A stretch of DNA of 64,000 nt, from positions 1 through 64,000 of the IMG/VR virus record IMGVR_UViG_3300020810_001156. The stretch is one strand, 5' to 3'. Both the position numbers and the translations under genes were made by a program. Positions 28,729 to 37,596 of the stretch are shown here, one piece after another. The stretch's first letter is position 1; each line of letters starts with the position of its first letter. Source of the stretch: a virus. Under the pieces are notes generated by a model that saw nothing but the letters and a program-made list of their open reading frames with translations, had not been told where the DNA came from and searched no databases.

Positions 28729-30339
28729 ATGAAAAAACTACTATCGATACTATTTTTTATATTCGTAACACAAGTTAGTTACGGACAGACATTTACACAA
28801 ACCTTTGTAGATAGATGTACTGGTGAAGTACAAGTAGTAACTGCCAACTTTCAAACGGGTTCGGCAGTTGTTTCATTTTATAATAAAGTTAGAGTATTTA
28901 CATATCAAGAATATGTAAACGGAGAATTACACCAATGGTTGATGACTACTTATGCTTGGTGGCAAGCACTCTCCCCATGTTCAGCTGCACAAACTCAAAC
29001 TACCAACGCACAAAACGCAGCGAATAACGCCACAAATAACACTACAAACACAACCAATACAAATACCTCATCAACTAGCAACACATCTTCATCAAGTAGT
29101 AGTTCATCATCAAGTTCGTCTGGAGGGGATTCTGGTAGTTCATCTTCAAGTTCGTCAGGTGGTTCAGACGGTGGTGGTGATGGAAGTAGTTCATCAGGTG
29201 GTTCAGAAGGTAGTGGAGAAGGTAGTGGAGAAGGTAGTGGAGAAGGTTCTGGCGAAGGAAGTGGAGAAGGTAGTGGAGAAGGTAGTGGAGAAGGTGAAGG
29301 TTCTGGTGAAGGTTCCGGTGAAGGTGAAGGTGAAGGAGAAGGTAGTGGAGAGGGTGAAGGTGAAGGAGAAGGTTCTGGTGAAGGAGAAGGAGAAGGTTCT
29401 GGTGAAGGTGAAGGAGAAGGTGAAGAAGAGTCATCTGAAGAAAGTTCAGAGGAAGAATCAAGTGAAGAGGAATCATCAGAAGAATCGGAAGAAGAAAGTT
29501 CAGAAGAAGAATCCGAAGAAGAGAGTGAGGAGGAATCAGAAGAAGAAGAGAGTGAAGAAGAATCTGAGGAAGATGAGGAAGAATCTGATGAGGATGATGA
29601 AGAAGAATCCGAAGAAAGTGATGGTGAAGATGAAGAAGATGAGGAAGATGAAAAGGAAAAAAAGTTTATGCCTATTCAATTAAAGGCGGATATGATGGCT
29701 CAACAAGCTCTTACTTTGGATTATAATGCGGTTCTTAATATCGGTGCTTCTATGAGTTCTATTTTTGGTGATAGAAGTTATGGTGCTAATCTTATGATAT
29801 ATGATAATCTTAAACAAGCAAACATTTCACTTAACACATCAGGTGTTACTATGAATGATAATTACGAAGTAACATGGGTAGATGGTGTTTCGGTTTCTTA
29901 TATGAGAAACTATAAGATGAATGCTATATCAGCATCAGCAAGTAGAATGAAACCATTAGGTAAGTGGGGAACTGTTGGTGTGGGTATTAACTATTCTTAT
30001 ATGACGGGTAAAGACCAATTAGGGCAACAACTTCCTAAGTCTTGGATGTTAGGATATAATGTTGTTTATTCTAATATGATAAAAATAACTGATAGAATAA
30101 TGTATTCACCAGCATTGGTTGGAGTTAGTTCTCCATTATCATATACACAAATGCAAGAAACTGATATTGTAGATTTTTCTACAATCAATAAAGATTTAAT
30201 GGTTATAGTAGCAAACCCATTCACAATACAATTAACTAATAGATTTTCGTTCAATGTAGGGTGGACAGTTATAATGAGTACGAGTGAATATCTACCGATA
30301 TTAAACTCGTTTATGATAGGTTCTAAAATACCATTTTAA
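28729..30339 (+). CDS. outer-membrane barrel-like protein with Ser/Gly/Glu low-complexity linker
   Basis: 536 residues. Signal peptide [20 protein letters not shown], then a small N-terminal domain with two Cys (about residues 21-85). A spacer of Asn/Thr, then Ser/Gly, then GSGEGSGEG and finally [10 protein letters not shown] repeats (about residues 90-310, very acidic) follows. The last about 220 residues alternate like a beta-barrel ([11 protein letters not shown] ... [12 protein letters not shown] ... [14 protein letters not shown]) and end in Phe. The repeat length probably varies between strains. Follows CsgG-like gene by 3 nt. Confidence 0.65.
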   Translation: MKKLLSILFFIFVTQVSYGQTFTQTFVDRCTGEVQVVTANFQTGSAVVSFYNKVRVFTYQEYVNGELHQWLMTTYAWWQALSPCSAAQTQTTNAQNAANNATNNTTNTTNTNTSSTSNTSSSSSSSSSSSSGGDSGSSSSSSSGGSDGGGDGSSSSGGSEGSGEGSGEGSGEGSGEGSGEGSGEGSGEGEGSGEGSGEGEGEGEGSGEGEGEGEGSGEGEGEGSGEGEGEGEEESSEESSEEESSEEESSEESEEESSEEESEEESEEESEEEESEEESEEDEEESDEDDEEESEESDGEDEEDEEDEKEKKFMPIQLKADMMAQQALTLDYNAVLNIGASMSSIFGDRSYGANLMIYDNLKQANISLNTSGVTMNDNYEVTWVDGVSVSYMRNYKMNAISASASRMKPLGKWGTVGVGINYSYMTGKDQLGQQLPKSWMLGYNVVYSNMIKITDRIMYSPALVGVSSPLSYTQMQETDIVDFSTINKDLMVIVANPFTIQLTNRFSFNVGWTVIMSTSEYLPILNSFMIGSKIPF

Positions 30340-30341
30340 TT

Positions 30342-30890
30342 ATGAATAAAAAAATAGAAATTTCTGTATGGTTACTTTGTTTATTAGTAATCGGATTTTG
30401 GTTTATTGGATATACTACACAATACCAAAGACCAGCTAAAATAGAATATGTAGAAGTAGTAAAAGAAGTAGAAGTAGTTGTTACTGATACAATCTATGTA
30501 GATAAAATCATAGAAGAAAAAATATATGTACCAAAATACATTACACAAATCGAAAGAGATACAATTAAAGTAGAAGTACCAGTAGAAGTAATTGTTGAAA
30601 AACAAATACCAATTACTAAAAAAGTATATGTGGATAAAGTAGTAGATAGACTTGTTGAAGTTCCCGTCAACGAGAAAAAACTATTTTTAGGGTTTGGTTA
30701 TCAATACGATTTTGAAAATTATTTTAGTGGAGCAAATATAAAGTTAATTCACAAAACACCTAAAGATAAAATGTTTAGTTTAGATGTTGGTTTCAGAAAT
30801 GATTTGTTAGATAAAGAAACTAATGTAGGAAGATTAAGACCTTACATTGGAGGTTCTATATATTTTAGAATTGATAATCCAAACAAATAG
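30342..30890 (+). CDS. membrane-anchored rod plus beta domain, 182 aa
   Basis: One N-terminal membrane helix (about residues 8-24) is followed by about 80 residues of repeating VEVVKEVEV / VDKIIEEKIYVPKY / VEVPVEVIVEK units that should form an extended rod. The C-terminal 65 residues look like an outer-membrane strand set (LFLGFGYQYDFENYF ... YIGGSIYFRID). It could bridge inner and outer membranes, as spanins do, or belong to the export complex. Confidence 0.55.
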   Translation: MNKKIEISVWLLCLLVIGFWFIGYTTQYQRPAKIEYVEVVKEVEVVVTDTIYVDKIIEEKIYVPKYITQIERDTIKVEVPVEVIVEKQIPITKKVYVDKVVDRLVEVPVNEKKLFLGFGYQYDFENYFSGANIKLIHKTPKDKMFSLDVGFRNDLLDKETNVGRLRPYIGGSIYFRIDNPNK

Positions 30891-32920
30891 TGAAAAAACT
30901 TCTTTACATATTATTATTTTTACCCACTTTAGTTTTTGGACAAAGTGGTGAAGGATATGTAAATTACAAATCCTATAAAACTCACTATGGGAATGGTTAT
31001 AGTTCAACCTATAATGGATACACATATAGTGGATTAGCTGATAACGCAACCGAGTTACAAGCAATGTTAGATGTAAATCACCCTGGTACATCTTTAACAC
31101 ATGAAGGTGAAGCAGTAGCTAATTCAAGTGAAGGATTAAAAGGAGGTAGACCTTCCAGATGGGGGAATGATTTTTATGCCGTTTATCACTATGGTTGGTT
31201 TCAACCACAAGAAACAGGAACTTACAGATTTACCCTACAATCAGATGATGGTAGTGGTTTATGGATAGATGGAGACTTAAAACTATTTAGACCTTGTTGT
31301 GGTGCATCCTCTGTGGATGTTTCCTTAACATCAGGACAATGGTACTTCTTTGAAACAAAATGGCAAGAATATACAGGTGGTGATTATATGTACTTTATGT
31401 ACTCACCTCCAAGTAATGCTAATGTGTTTTATGTTGGTGACCAAACACAGTATCTTAAAGTAACTAATATAGAACCAGAAGAAGAACCAATAAGTCCTGA
31501 AGTAGATTTAGATTTAGAATTCCATTCTCAATTAGCACCAGAAGAATATAGATTCAGAGTTTACTATGATGGAACTTCTGCACAAGATGGAACTGAATGG
31601 TTGAATACATCTACAATGAACTCTTCTTATTATTTAGATGATGATGGTAGTAAGGATATTACTGATTATCTAAATTTAGTCAAAATGGCAGATGGTAAGA
31701 AGGCAACTACAACTGGTGGTTGGACGGAGTGGTGTGTGGTTTATGATTATGATACAACTAACAAACGATACAGGGTTGGTATTGATAAAAGAGAATTTCC
31801 AAGTGGATTTACTTTTACTGATTTGAAACAATTAAAGTTGTTTGATTTATGGGATGGTGAAATAACTTATATGTCAGATGATATCTATTGGGCAAATTAT
31901 TACATCTATACTGATACTCAATTTGATTTCACAAGTTCAACCTTTTCATCTTATATAAGAGATGCAAATGGATTCTATGGAATAAAAGCAGATTTCTCAT
32001 TTGAAGATGTTGAAATATACAAAGGACATAAAGTATCATTTATGAATCCATCTACCAATATAGAAGGATGGACAGCAGAAGAATTTATGGATGATTATAT
32101 TACAGTTGCAGATGTAGTTGCAGGATTTAACGAATTAGCTGGTGGTGGAATTAATGGTGGATTAAAAGGAGATTTGAATGGAGTCCAATTACAAAACTCA
32201 GATGTTAACCAAGATGGTGAATTTGATTTTCAAGATAGTCAAATAGGATTATCTTTTTTGACTGGTGGTGATACTCCGTTTGATGGAAGTTTATATGATA
32301 TAATGAGAATAGTTCCTAAATCAGAATATGATAATACTACAACTACTAATTGGAAAACACAAACAAATAAATCACCATCAACATCGTTTACGTTTAGTCT
32401 TATAGATACGATACAAACTTTAGAGTATAAGGTTTCTTTTATAGGTGATGTAAACCTTTCACATTCTGCTCCCCAAACAGGTACTTCACCCGCTACCCAA
32501 TCTACTATATCTTCAAGAATGATGAGTGTAAGAAATTCATCTACTCAAAACAATACTTCGTTAGAGGTTGATTTAGATATTGAAAAAACTGAAGAACATA
32601 TAATCATTACATTAGATTTGCCTGAGAATAATTTTAATCTAATTGGTTCTGAATTTAGAATTGGGTTTGATAATGAACGAGTAGAATATGATAAGTTAGA
32701 AACTAATACAATGATGAATAGCTTTGATGCTAAGAGGAGTTCTTATGTTAAGGTGGGTTCTATATCAACTGATGGTTCTCTAACCTTAAACAGCGGCGTT
32801 CAATATAAAATTTATTTTAAACCAATACAATCATTTGAATCAACATTAGGATTGGTATCGGTTAAGAAATCAGAAGTTGTTGATGTAAATGCTAATATAA
32901 TAAATGTAATTATAAAATGA
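30890..32920 (+). CDS. secreted PA14 / dockerin / cohesin-like adhesin, 676 aa
   Basis: GTG start overlapping the previous stop. Signal peptide KKLLYILLFLPTLVFGQ. An N-terminal PA14 domain (about residues 50-180) shows GWFQPQETGTYRFTLQSDDGSGLWIDG, a carbohydrate-binding fold of adhesins and toxins. The middle holds a dockerin-like calcium segment (DVNQDGEFDFQDSQIGLSFL). The C-terminal cohesin-like domain (GSEFRIGFDNERVEYDKLE ... VGSISTDGSLTLN) is shared with 25172. Probably displayed on or released from the infected cell, or attached to virions; the signal peptide favours export. Confidence 0.7.
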   Translation: MKKLLYILLFLPTLVFGQSGEGYVNYKSYKTHYGNGYSSTYNGYTYSGLADNATELQAMLDVNHPGTSLTHEGEAVANSSEGLKGGRPSRWGNDFYAVYHYGWFQPQETGTYRFTLQSDDGSGLWIDGDLKLFRPCCGASSVDVSLTSGQWYFFETKWQEYTGGDYMYFMYSPPSNANVFYVGDQTQYLKVTNIEPEEEPISPEVDLDLEFHSQLAPEEYRFRVYYDGTSAQDGTEWLNTSTMNSSYYLDDDGSKDITDYLNLVKMADGKKATTTGGWTEWCVVYDYDTTNKRYRVGIDKREFPSGFTFTDLKQLKLFDLWDGEITYMSDDIYWANYYIYTDTQFDFTSSTFSSYIRDANGFYGIKADFSFEDVEIYKGHKVSFMNPSTNIEGWTAEEFMDDYITVADVVAGFNELAGGGINGGLKGDLNGVQLQNSDVNQDGEFDFQDSQIGLSFLTGGDTPFDGSLYDIMRIVPKSEYDNTTTTNWKTQTNKSPSTSFTFSLIDTIQTLEYKVSFIGDVNLSHSAPQTGTSPATQSTISSRMMSVRNSSTQNNTSLEVDLDIEKTEEHIIITLDLPENNFNLIGSEFRIGFDNERVEYDKLETNTMMNSFDAKRSSYVKVGSISTDGSLTLNSGVQYKIYFKPIQSFESTLGLVSVKKSEVVDVNANIINVIIK

Positions 32921-33258
32921 GAAAGATATTATTATTTATATTATTAATTTTGGTATCTTGTCAACCTGATGAGTTAATGGTTGTTGAACCATATCCACAA
33001 TACGAAATGATATTTGAGGAATCAATATCTAAAGTGGTTGATGGACAAGAGTTCTCATTTGAGGTATCAACAACTGAAGAATATACGTTGATTATATCAC
33101 ACCAAAATAGTTCAGTAATATCAAAAGAATCATTCATGCCAACAATGGGATTGAATACTAAAATCCTTTATACAAAATCTTTACCTAAAGGAGAATTAAA
33201 CTTAATATTAATTTTATCTAAAGAAGAAATCCAAAAAACTACTATTATTATAGAATAA
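32917..33258 (+). CDS. lipoprotein, 113 aa
   Basis: MRKILLFILLILVSCQPDEL has a lipobox (LVSC, Cys15). The mature part is a small beta domain (EFSFEVSTTEEYTLIISHQN). It overlaps the PA14 gene by 4 nt and mirrors the lipoprotein at 26851 in size and position. Confidence 0.7.
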   Translation: MRKILLFILLILVSCQPDELMVVEPYPQYEMIFEESISKVVDGQEFSFEVSTTEEYTLIISHQNSSVISKESFMPTMGLNTKILYTKSLPKGELNLILILSKEEIQKTTIIIE

Positions 33259-33268
33259 TATATTTATA
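33259..33268 (+). promoter_or_regulatory. putative late-promoter element TATATTTATA
   Basis: Perfect copy, but only 3 nt separate it from the ATG at 33272; if used, the transcript would be leaderless or start inside the gene. Confidence 0.4.
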
Positions 33269-33271
33269 GGT

Positions 33272-33928
33272 ATGTTAGTATATGATTTCAAAAATGTGGG
33301 AAAGATTTATGGATTGACCAATAATGATTCGGTTGAACCAAAACATGCTGACCGTATTGCTGAAATTCCTAAATCTATTTTTTCTGGGTTTAAGTATGAG
33401 AGGTATAAAAATATGCCTCCATATAAAAACGAATCTATGAGAACAATGCAGGAATTAATTAGATTATCACAAATACCATCTAATGATGAATTTACTTTGA
33501 AGATGGATAAAGTGAAAGAATCTTTTAAAAATTTATGTGAAGAATTAGATATTGATTTCCCAAAAGAAATGGTAAAAGATTTAAAAGATGCTGCTAGTGG
33601 TGTGATATTAGATTTAAAATATCACTACAATAGACCGAGGCCTTACAAATTAGCACCTTTACTTAATATAGAATTAGATACTAACGAAATCGAAGATACA
33701 ACATCAGATTCACCATCTTATCCTTCTGGACACGCAGCTCAAGGTATTCTGATATCCAATTATTTAGCTTACAAAAATCCTTTACATAGAGGAAAGATTT
33801 TGAGGTTAGGTAGAGATATAGCAAAGAGTAGAGTTACTGCAAAAGTTCACTATCAATCGGATGTAGATTTTGGTTCAATGATTGGAAACGATATGTTCAA
33901 CTATTTAAAAGAAAACAAATTAATATAA
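33272..33928 (+). CDS. PAP2 / class A acid phosphatase-like enzyme
   Basis: 218 residues with all three PAP2 motifs: LKYHYNRPRP (Lys116, Arg121), YPSGHA (151-155, catalytic His154) and SRVTAKVHYQSD (Arg187, nucleophilic His193, Asp197). No membrane helices or signal peptide, so it should act in the cytoplasm on a soluble phosphate ester. Phosphatases of this kind occur in other large marine phages. It overlaps the next gene by 1 nt. Confidence 0.8.
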   Translation: MLVYDFKNVGKIYGLTNNDSVEPKHADRIAEIPKSIFSGFKYERYKNMPPYKNESMRTMQELIRLSQIPSNDEFTLKMDKVKESFKNLCEELDIDFPKEMVKDLKDAASGVILDLKYHYNRPRPYKLAPLLNIELDTNEIEDTTSDSPSYPSGHAAQGILISNYLAYKNPLHRGKILRLGRDIAKSRVTAKVHYQSDVDFGSMIGNDMFNYLKENKLI

Positions 33929-34128
33929 TGCCAGCAAAATTAAAACCAAGTACAAAGGAATATCTTAGAGATAAAAATGGCAGACAAATCAATAAATGGT
34001 TTTGGAAGCATTATACTTTGAGTGGGGCAGGAACAGAAGAGTTGATAAAGTTATATGGCACACCTTCCTATAAGAAGAAAAAACAAATGATTAAAAGAGA
34101 ACTTCAAAAAAGAGGAGTAGAACTATGA
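33928..34128 (+). CDS. small basic conserved phage protein, 66 aa
   Basis: MPAKLKPSTKEYLRDKNG ... WFWKHYTLSGAGTEELIKLYGTPSYKKKKQMIKRELQKRGVEL. The WKHYTL..T..ELI ... K..IKREL.KRGV arrangement is one I recall from small proteins of marine T4-like phages. Basic and helical; function unknown. Confidence 0.6.
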   Translation: MPAKLKPSTKEYLRDKNGRQINKWFWKHYTLSGAGTEELIKLYGTPSYKKKKQMIKRELQKRGVEL

Positions 34129-34361
34129 AAGAATTTGCAGTACAAAAACAATTAATACCAGTAGATACTAATACTGGAGACCCTTCTTGGGCAAAAAGAC
34201 AGATTTGGGTTTATAAATTAAATGGAGATGATACTATTGATGAGTATGATACTCAATCTGAAGCAGAAATAAAAAGAGATGAATTGGATTCTAACGACCC
34301 GACAAGTAGAGTATATAGGGTAGTAAGAAGAATAGACCAATTTAACTATGAAGTGCTTTAG
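34125..34361 (+). CDS. hypothetical protein, 78 aa
   Basis: MKEFAVQKQLIPVDTNTGDP... with a C-terminal beta-rich half (RVYRVVRRIDQFNYEVL). ATGA overlap with the basic protein. Unrecognised. Confidence 0.6.
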   Translation: MKEFAVQKQLIPVDTNTGDPSWAKRQIWVYKLNGDDTIDEYDTQSEAEIKRDELDSNDPTSRVYRVVRRIDQFNYEVL

Positions 34362-34614
34362 TTGTCTTGTCTAAATTTTTATTTTAATTTTTTTATTTAA
34401 CACTTGTCTTGTCTTGCACCGTGTCACTGTGTCCGAAAAATCAAAAAGAATATTTGCTCGGTCCAACAATCGTTTCTGATTGAAGTTTGGAAGCGTTTAG
34501 ACTCATAGCTTCACCTTAGAGTATCGTATGTTCGTATAATACATATAGACCAAAATCACCAAACATAAAAAAAATTTGAACTTTTTTCACTTTTTGAAAA
34601 TTTAGTTGAAAGTG
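34362..34614. other. non-coding gap before promoter P13
   Basis: Contains CTTGTCTTGTCT direct repeats (34363-34372 and 34404-34415), a T-rich run, CACCGTGTCACTGTGTCC, and TGAAG/CTTCA arms around 34481-34513. No ORF or convincing RNA. It separates two transcription units. Confidence 0.4.
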
Positions 34615-34646
34615 TTTGGAATTGTAAAATATTTTTCGTATATTTG
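34615..34646 (+). promoter_or_regulatory. Bacteroidota-type promoter P13
   Basis: TTTG 34615-34618, 20-nt spacer, TATATTTG 34639-34646. Drives the DUF1599 gene. Confidence 0.75.
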
Positions 34647-34669
34647 TGGATAAACATCAAATAGAATAT

Positions 34670-35029
34670 ATGGAAGATAAAGTACCTTACGGAGAAACCG
34701 CAGTAGAATTTTGTGAAAGAACCTACCCAGAAACTTGTAAAGAGTTTAAACTAATTTTAGATGAGATGTATGAAACCTTTTGTAAGAAACAAAGAAATTA
34801 TGGACCAGGCAACATTTCAGTTGGTTCATCTTTGGAAACCGAAGAAGATGTTAAAGTAGCATTGACGGGTTTGTGGTTTAGAAAGAATGATAAAATCCAA
34901 AGATTACTTCAGTTAGTTGTAAAAGGTCAACCCGATGAGGTTGGTGAAAATATTCAAGATACTTATGAGGATTTATCAGTTTATGGTATAATCTCTCAAT
35001 TAGTACAAAGAGGTAAATGGGCAAAATAA
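34670..35029 (+). CDS. DUF1599 / nucleotide-modification-associated domain 1 protein
   Basis: 119 residues. FCKKQRNYGPGNIS ... ALTGLWFRKNDKIQRLLQLV ... NIQDTYEDLSVYGIISQL fits the DUF1599 pattern (K..dYG..n ... L.GL..R..DKi.Rl..L ... D...DL..Y.iia). This family is often near genes for modified nucleotides in phages. An in-frame GTG at 34646 overlaps the promoter -7 box and cannot be the start, so ATG 34670 is used. Confidence 0.75.
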   Translation: MEDKVPYGETAVEFCERTYPETCKEFKLILDEMYETFCKKQRNYGPGNISVGSSLETEEDVKVALTGLWFRKNDKIQRLLQLVVKGQPDEVGENIQDTYEDLSVYGIISQLVQRGKWAK

Positions 35030-35163
35030 AATTTAATACTTACTTGGTATGGGGGCAGATTTACATCCTACCCTATATTAAGTTAACACACAATAGAAAC
35101 CTCAATGGTGATTTAGAACTTATCATTGGTTGGTTAAATAAAGAATTGGTAATCGGAATTTAA
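35017..35163 (+). CDS. small hypothetical protein, 48 aa
   Basis: MGKIKFNTYLVWGQIYILPY... overlaps the DUF1599 gene by 13 nt and ends 1 nt before the phosphoesterase. Partly hydrophobic; role unknown. Confidence 0.5.
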   Translation: MGKIKFNTYLVWGQIYILPYIKLTHNRNLNGDLELIIGWLNKELVIGI

Positions 35164-35164
35164 T

Positions 35165-35845
35165 ATGAGAATCTGGCACATATCAGATACACACACTTAT
35201 CACAATTTGTTGGAAGTTCCAACTGATATTGATATGGTGATTTTTAGTGGGGATTGTTCTAATCCAAAAGACCCTTACAATAACGAAGCTGAGGTAAGAG
35301 GTTTTATTGATTGGTATCGTTCACTAAAGATACCTTTAAAGATATTTGTTGCTGGAAATCACGATACTTCTATTGAAAACAAATTCGTAACCAAAGAAGA
35401 TTTTGAAAGACACAAAATTATCTATTTGGAAAATGAAAGTATCACTATTGAAGGATTAAAAATCTTTGGTTCACCTCATACTCCAACATTTGGATATGGT
35501 TGGGCTTTTAATAAAGATAGAACTAAGTTGGAAAGAATTTGGAGAAAAGCTATTGATGAAGATGTGAATATTGTTATCACCCACGGACCTCCAAAGGGTA
35601 TCTTAGATTTATCATTTGATAGAGCTGGAAATTTAGAAAGGTGTGGTGATAAATCCCTTCTCAATAGAGTAATGGAAGTAAATCCAAAATTATGTTTATT
35701 TGGACACATCCACAACCACCAAGATATTATCAATCAGGGAACAATGAAGTTGAGTGGATTAGATACTATCTTCTCAAATGGTTCGGTGATGAAAGATGGT
35801 AGATTTGGTAAATTAACTTCAAACGGAAACATCTTTGAGTTATAA
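35165..35845 (+). CDS. calcineurin-like metallophosphoesterase
   Basis: 226 residues with the complete metal-ligand series: ISDTH (Asp8, His10), FSGDCSNP, VAGNHDTS, VITHGPPKG and FGHIHNHQ. It hydrolyses phosphate mono- or diesters with two metal ions; substrate not predictable. It lies between nucleotide-linked genes (DUF1599, dCMP deaminase), so a nucleotide substrate is plausible. Confidence 0.85.
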   Translation: MRIWHISDTHTYHNLLEVPTDIDMVIFSGDCSNPKDPYNNEAEVRGFIDWYRSLKIPLKIFVAGNHDTSIENKFVTKEDFERHKIIYLENESITIEGLKIFGSPHTPTFGYGWAFNKDRTKLERIWRKAIDEDVNIVITHGPPKGILDLSFDRAGNLERCGDKSLLNRVMEVNPKLCLFGHIHNHQDIINQGTMKLSGLDTIFSNGSVMKDGRFGKLTSNGNIFEL

Positions 35846-35857
35846 ATACTTATTATT

Positions 35858-36316
35858 ATGAGATGGGTAGAATACTTTCAAAATTTAGCACACCAAATTA
35901 AACTCAAATCCAAAGATGAGAGAACTCAGATTGGAGCAGTAATAGTTGGTAAAGATAAAGAAATTGTATCAACAGGTTACAACTCATTTCCCAGAGGTAT
36001 TGATGATACAATAAAAGAAAGACAAGAAAGGCCAGAGAAATATTTTTGGTTTGAACACGCTGAAAGAAATGCCATATATAACGCAGCTCGAATTGGAGTT
36101 TCTACTAAAGGATGTACAATGTATCTAAGTTGTGGTATCCCTTGCTCTGATTGTGCTAGAGGAATTATCAATGCTGGAATCGTAAGAATCTTTTGTGAAA
36201 GAGGTGGTGGAGCAAAAGGACCTAAGTGGGAAGAATCCGCTGAAAGGAGTTGGAAGATGTTCGAAGAAGCTGGAGTAAATGTTCAGTTTTATGATGAAGG
36301 TAATAACGGAATCTAA
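35858..36316 (+). CDS. deoxycytidylate (dCMP) deaminase
   Basis: 152 residues. HAE at 67-69 and PCSDC at 95-99 (Cys96, Cys99) form the zinc site of the cytidine/dCMP deaminase family. ERTQIGAVIVGKDKEIVSTGYNSFPRG is the usual substrate-binding start. It converts dCMP to dUMP for dTTP synthesis, a standard T4-type precursor enzyme. TATAAATA, a T4-like late box in its normal orientation, occurs at 35841-35848 over the upstream stop codon. Confidence 0.85.
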   Translation: MRWVEYFQNLAHQIKLKSKDERTQIGAVIVGKDKEIVSTGYNSFPRGIDDTIKERQERPEKYFWFEHAERNAIYNAARIGVSTKGCTMYLSCGIPCSDCARGIINAGIVRIFCERGGGAKGPKWEESAERSWKMFEEAGVNVQFYDEGNNGI

Positions 36317-36331
36317 TCTTTCTTAAATTCG

Positions 36332-36343
36332 AATATTTATATA
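36332..36343 (+). promoter_or_regulatory. putative late-promoter element AATATTTATATA
   Basis: 25 nt before ATG 36357. The context ATATTTATATAGAAAGGAA is repeated exactly before the virion gene at 54051. Confidence 0.55.
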
Positions 36344-36356
36344 GAAAGGAATTATA

Positions 36357-37547
36357 ATGGCTGAACCAGCATATAACGCAGGAGGACTTATTGGTTTTAA
36401 TGAAACTACTACTGGTGGTAACACTAATAGTGGTAATAATGGTTATACACCAAGTCCACCCAAATCACCCCCACCAATTCCTACACCACCACCAAAAGAA
36501 AGTAATCCACCTCAACCAAAACCACAAAAAACTACTTTGGATGAGGTATCTTCTGTATCTAAACCATTAACCCCAACAAAAAAACCAGCATCTAAAAACA
36601 TTAGAGAACGTATTAGTGTAGAAAATGTTATTGAAAAACAAACAGTTGGTAATTTTGAAGAAATTGATAAAATAAGATTATTTGGTGAATATCCCCAAAA
36701 CTTTGTGGATATCCCTAAATACGATTTATCAAAGCTAAATGTAATTAGTGATGAGGAGGTTGATTTCAATTTTATTCTTTGTTTGAAAGATGGTGAAGAA
36801 TCACTACCCCGATTATTTGTAACAAAAAACTTTTACGAAAGATTAACAAATAACTACTCTACTGGAAACCCATTTGGTGTAAATGATATTATAGATGAAA
36901 AAAATATTATAGTAATTGATATTAAACCCTTAAAAGAAAAGGTAGAACTTTTAAGGATAGCTGAGTTAAACACAGATATAGATTTAACATCGGTTCAGGA
37001 ATCTGAAAGGAGTTATGTAGAGGTAATTAGAAATTTATTTGTTCATTCCAATTACGAAAAAGATGCAGTAAAGGGATTACAAGCTAATCCCACATATACT
37101 GATATCGAACTATTAAGATATATTTCTTGGGCAGTTGCGAAACCATCTAATAATTTCGATGAACGATTAATACCAGCTGAACAATTAGGTACTTTTAAAG
37201 ATATTCCACAAAACGCTGATATTAGTGATGATGAACCATCTAAAAAGATTGAAGAAGAATTAGATAACAATGGAAATCCAATTGACCCAAATCCAAACTT
37301 ATATCCACCAATTGGTAGAAGGGGTGTAGAAGATGAAGAAGAAGTTTTCTATAATGGAAAAACTTGGACTTGGTTCGAAGAAGAAGAATCTTGGAATTTG
37401 GTAAATCGGGATAATGGTGAACCATTACCTGGTGGAGGTAACAATGGTGGTTCTGGAGGTTCTGGAGGTTCTGGGGGTTCTGGAGGTTCTGGAGGTTCTG
37501 GCGGCTATGGTGATGTTGGTGGTGGTGGACCTAGAGATAGAAGTTAA
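36357..37547 (+). CDS. putative virion protein with Pro-rich head and Gly/Ser tail, 396 aa
   Basis: The N-terminal 70 residues are Gly/Asn then Pro-rich (PPKSPPPIPTPPPKES). A globular core of about 250 residues follows, then acidic sequence, six GGS repeats and the end GGGGPRDRS. The end resembles GGGGPSDIS on the tail gene at 59448, and the promoter context matches 54051, so a structural role is likely. No known domain. Confidence 0.55.
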   Translation: MAEPAYNAGGLIGFNETTTGGNTNSGNNGYTPSPPKSPPPIPTPPPKESNPPQPKPQKTTLDEVSSVSKPLTPTKKPASKNIRERISVENVIEKQTVGNFEEIDKIRLFGEYPQNFVDIPKYDLSKLNVISDEEVDFNFILCLKDGEESLPRLFVTKNFYERLTNNYSTGNPFGVNDIIDEKNIIVIDIKPLKEKVELLRIAELNTDIDLTSVQESERSYVEVIRNLFVHSNYEKDAVKGLQANPTYTDIELLRYISWAVAKPSNNFDERLIPAEQLGTFKDIPQNADISDDEPSKKIEEELDNNGNPIDPNPNLYPPIGRRGVEDEEEVFYNGKTWTWFEEEESWNLVNRDNGEPLPGGGNNGGSGGSGGSGGSGGSGGSGGYGDVGGGGPRDRS

Positions 37548-37560
37548 ATCTAATTTTTAT

Positions 37561-37570
37561 TATATTTATA
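37561..37570 (+). promoter_or_regulatory. putative late-promoter element TATATTTATA
   Basis: Perfect copy 36 nt before the start at 37597. Confidence 0.5.
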
Positions 37571-37596
37571 ATAGTAACAACTAAACATTTCGCACT

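Noticed and set aside
29075-29476. Long minus-strand Leu/His-rich frame
   Set aside because: It is the antisense shadow of the Ser/Gly/Glu repeat; composition is an artefact of that repeat.
28952-29683. Val/Lys/Glu-rich plus-strand frame of 243 codons inside the barrel-protein gene
   Set aside because: Out-of-phase reading of the same repeat, without a ribosome-binding site, wholly contained in the signal-peptide-bearing gene.
34646-34669. GTG start for the DUF1599 gene
   Set aside because: The GTG overlaps the last base of the promoter -7 box, so it precedes any possible transcription start.
35841-35848. TATAAATA as a T4-type late promoter before the dCMP deaminase gene
   Set aside because: It overlaps the upstream stop codon and occurs as an isolated case; a similar string at 49664 also spans a stop codon, so chance is likely.
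37440-37505. Short tandem repeat resembling a CRISPR-like array
   Set aside because: It is an in-frame GGS codon repeat without spacers.
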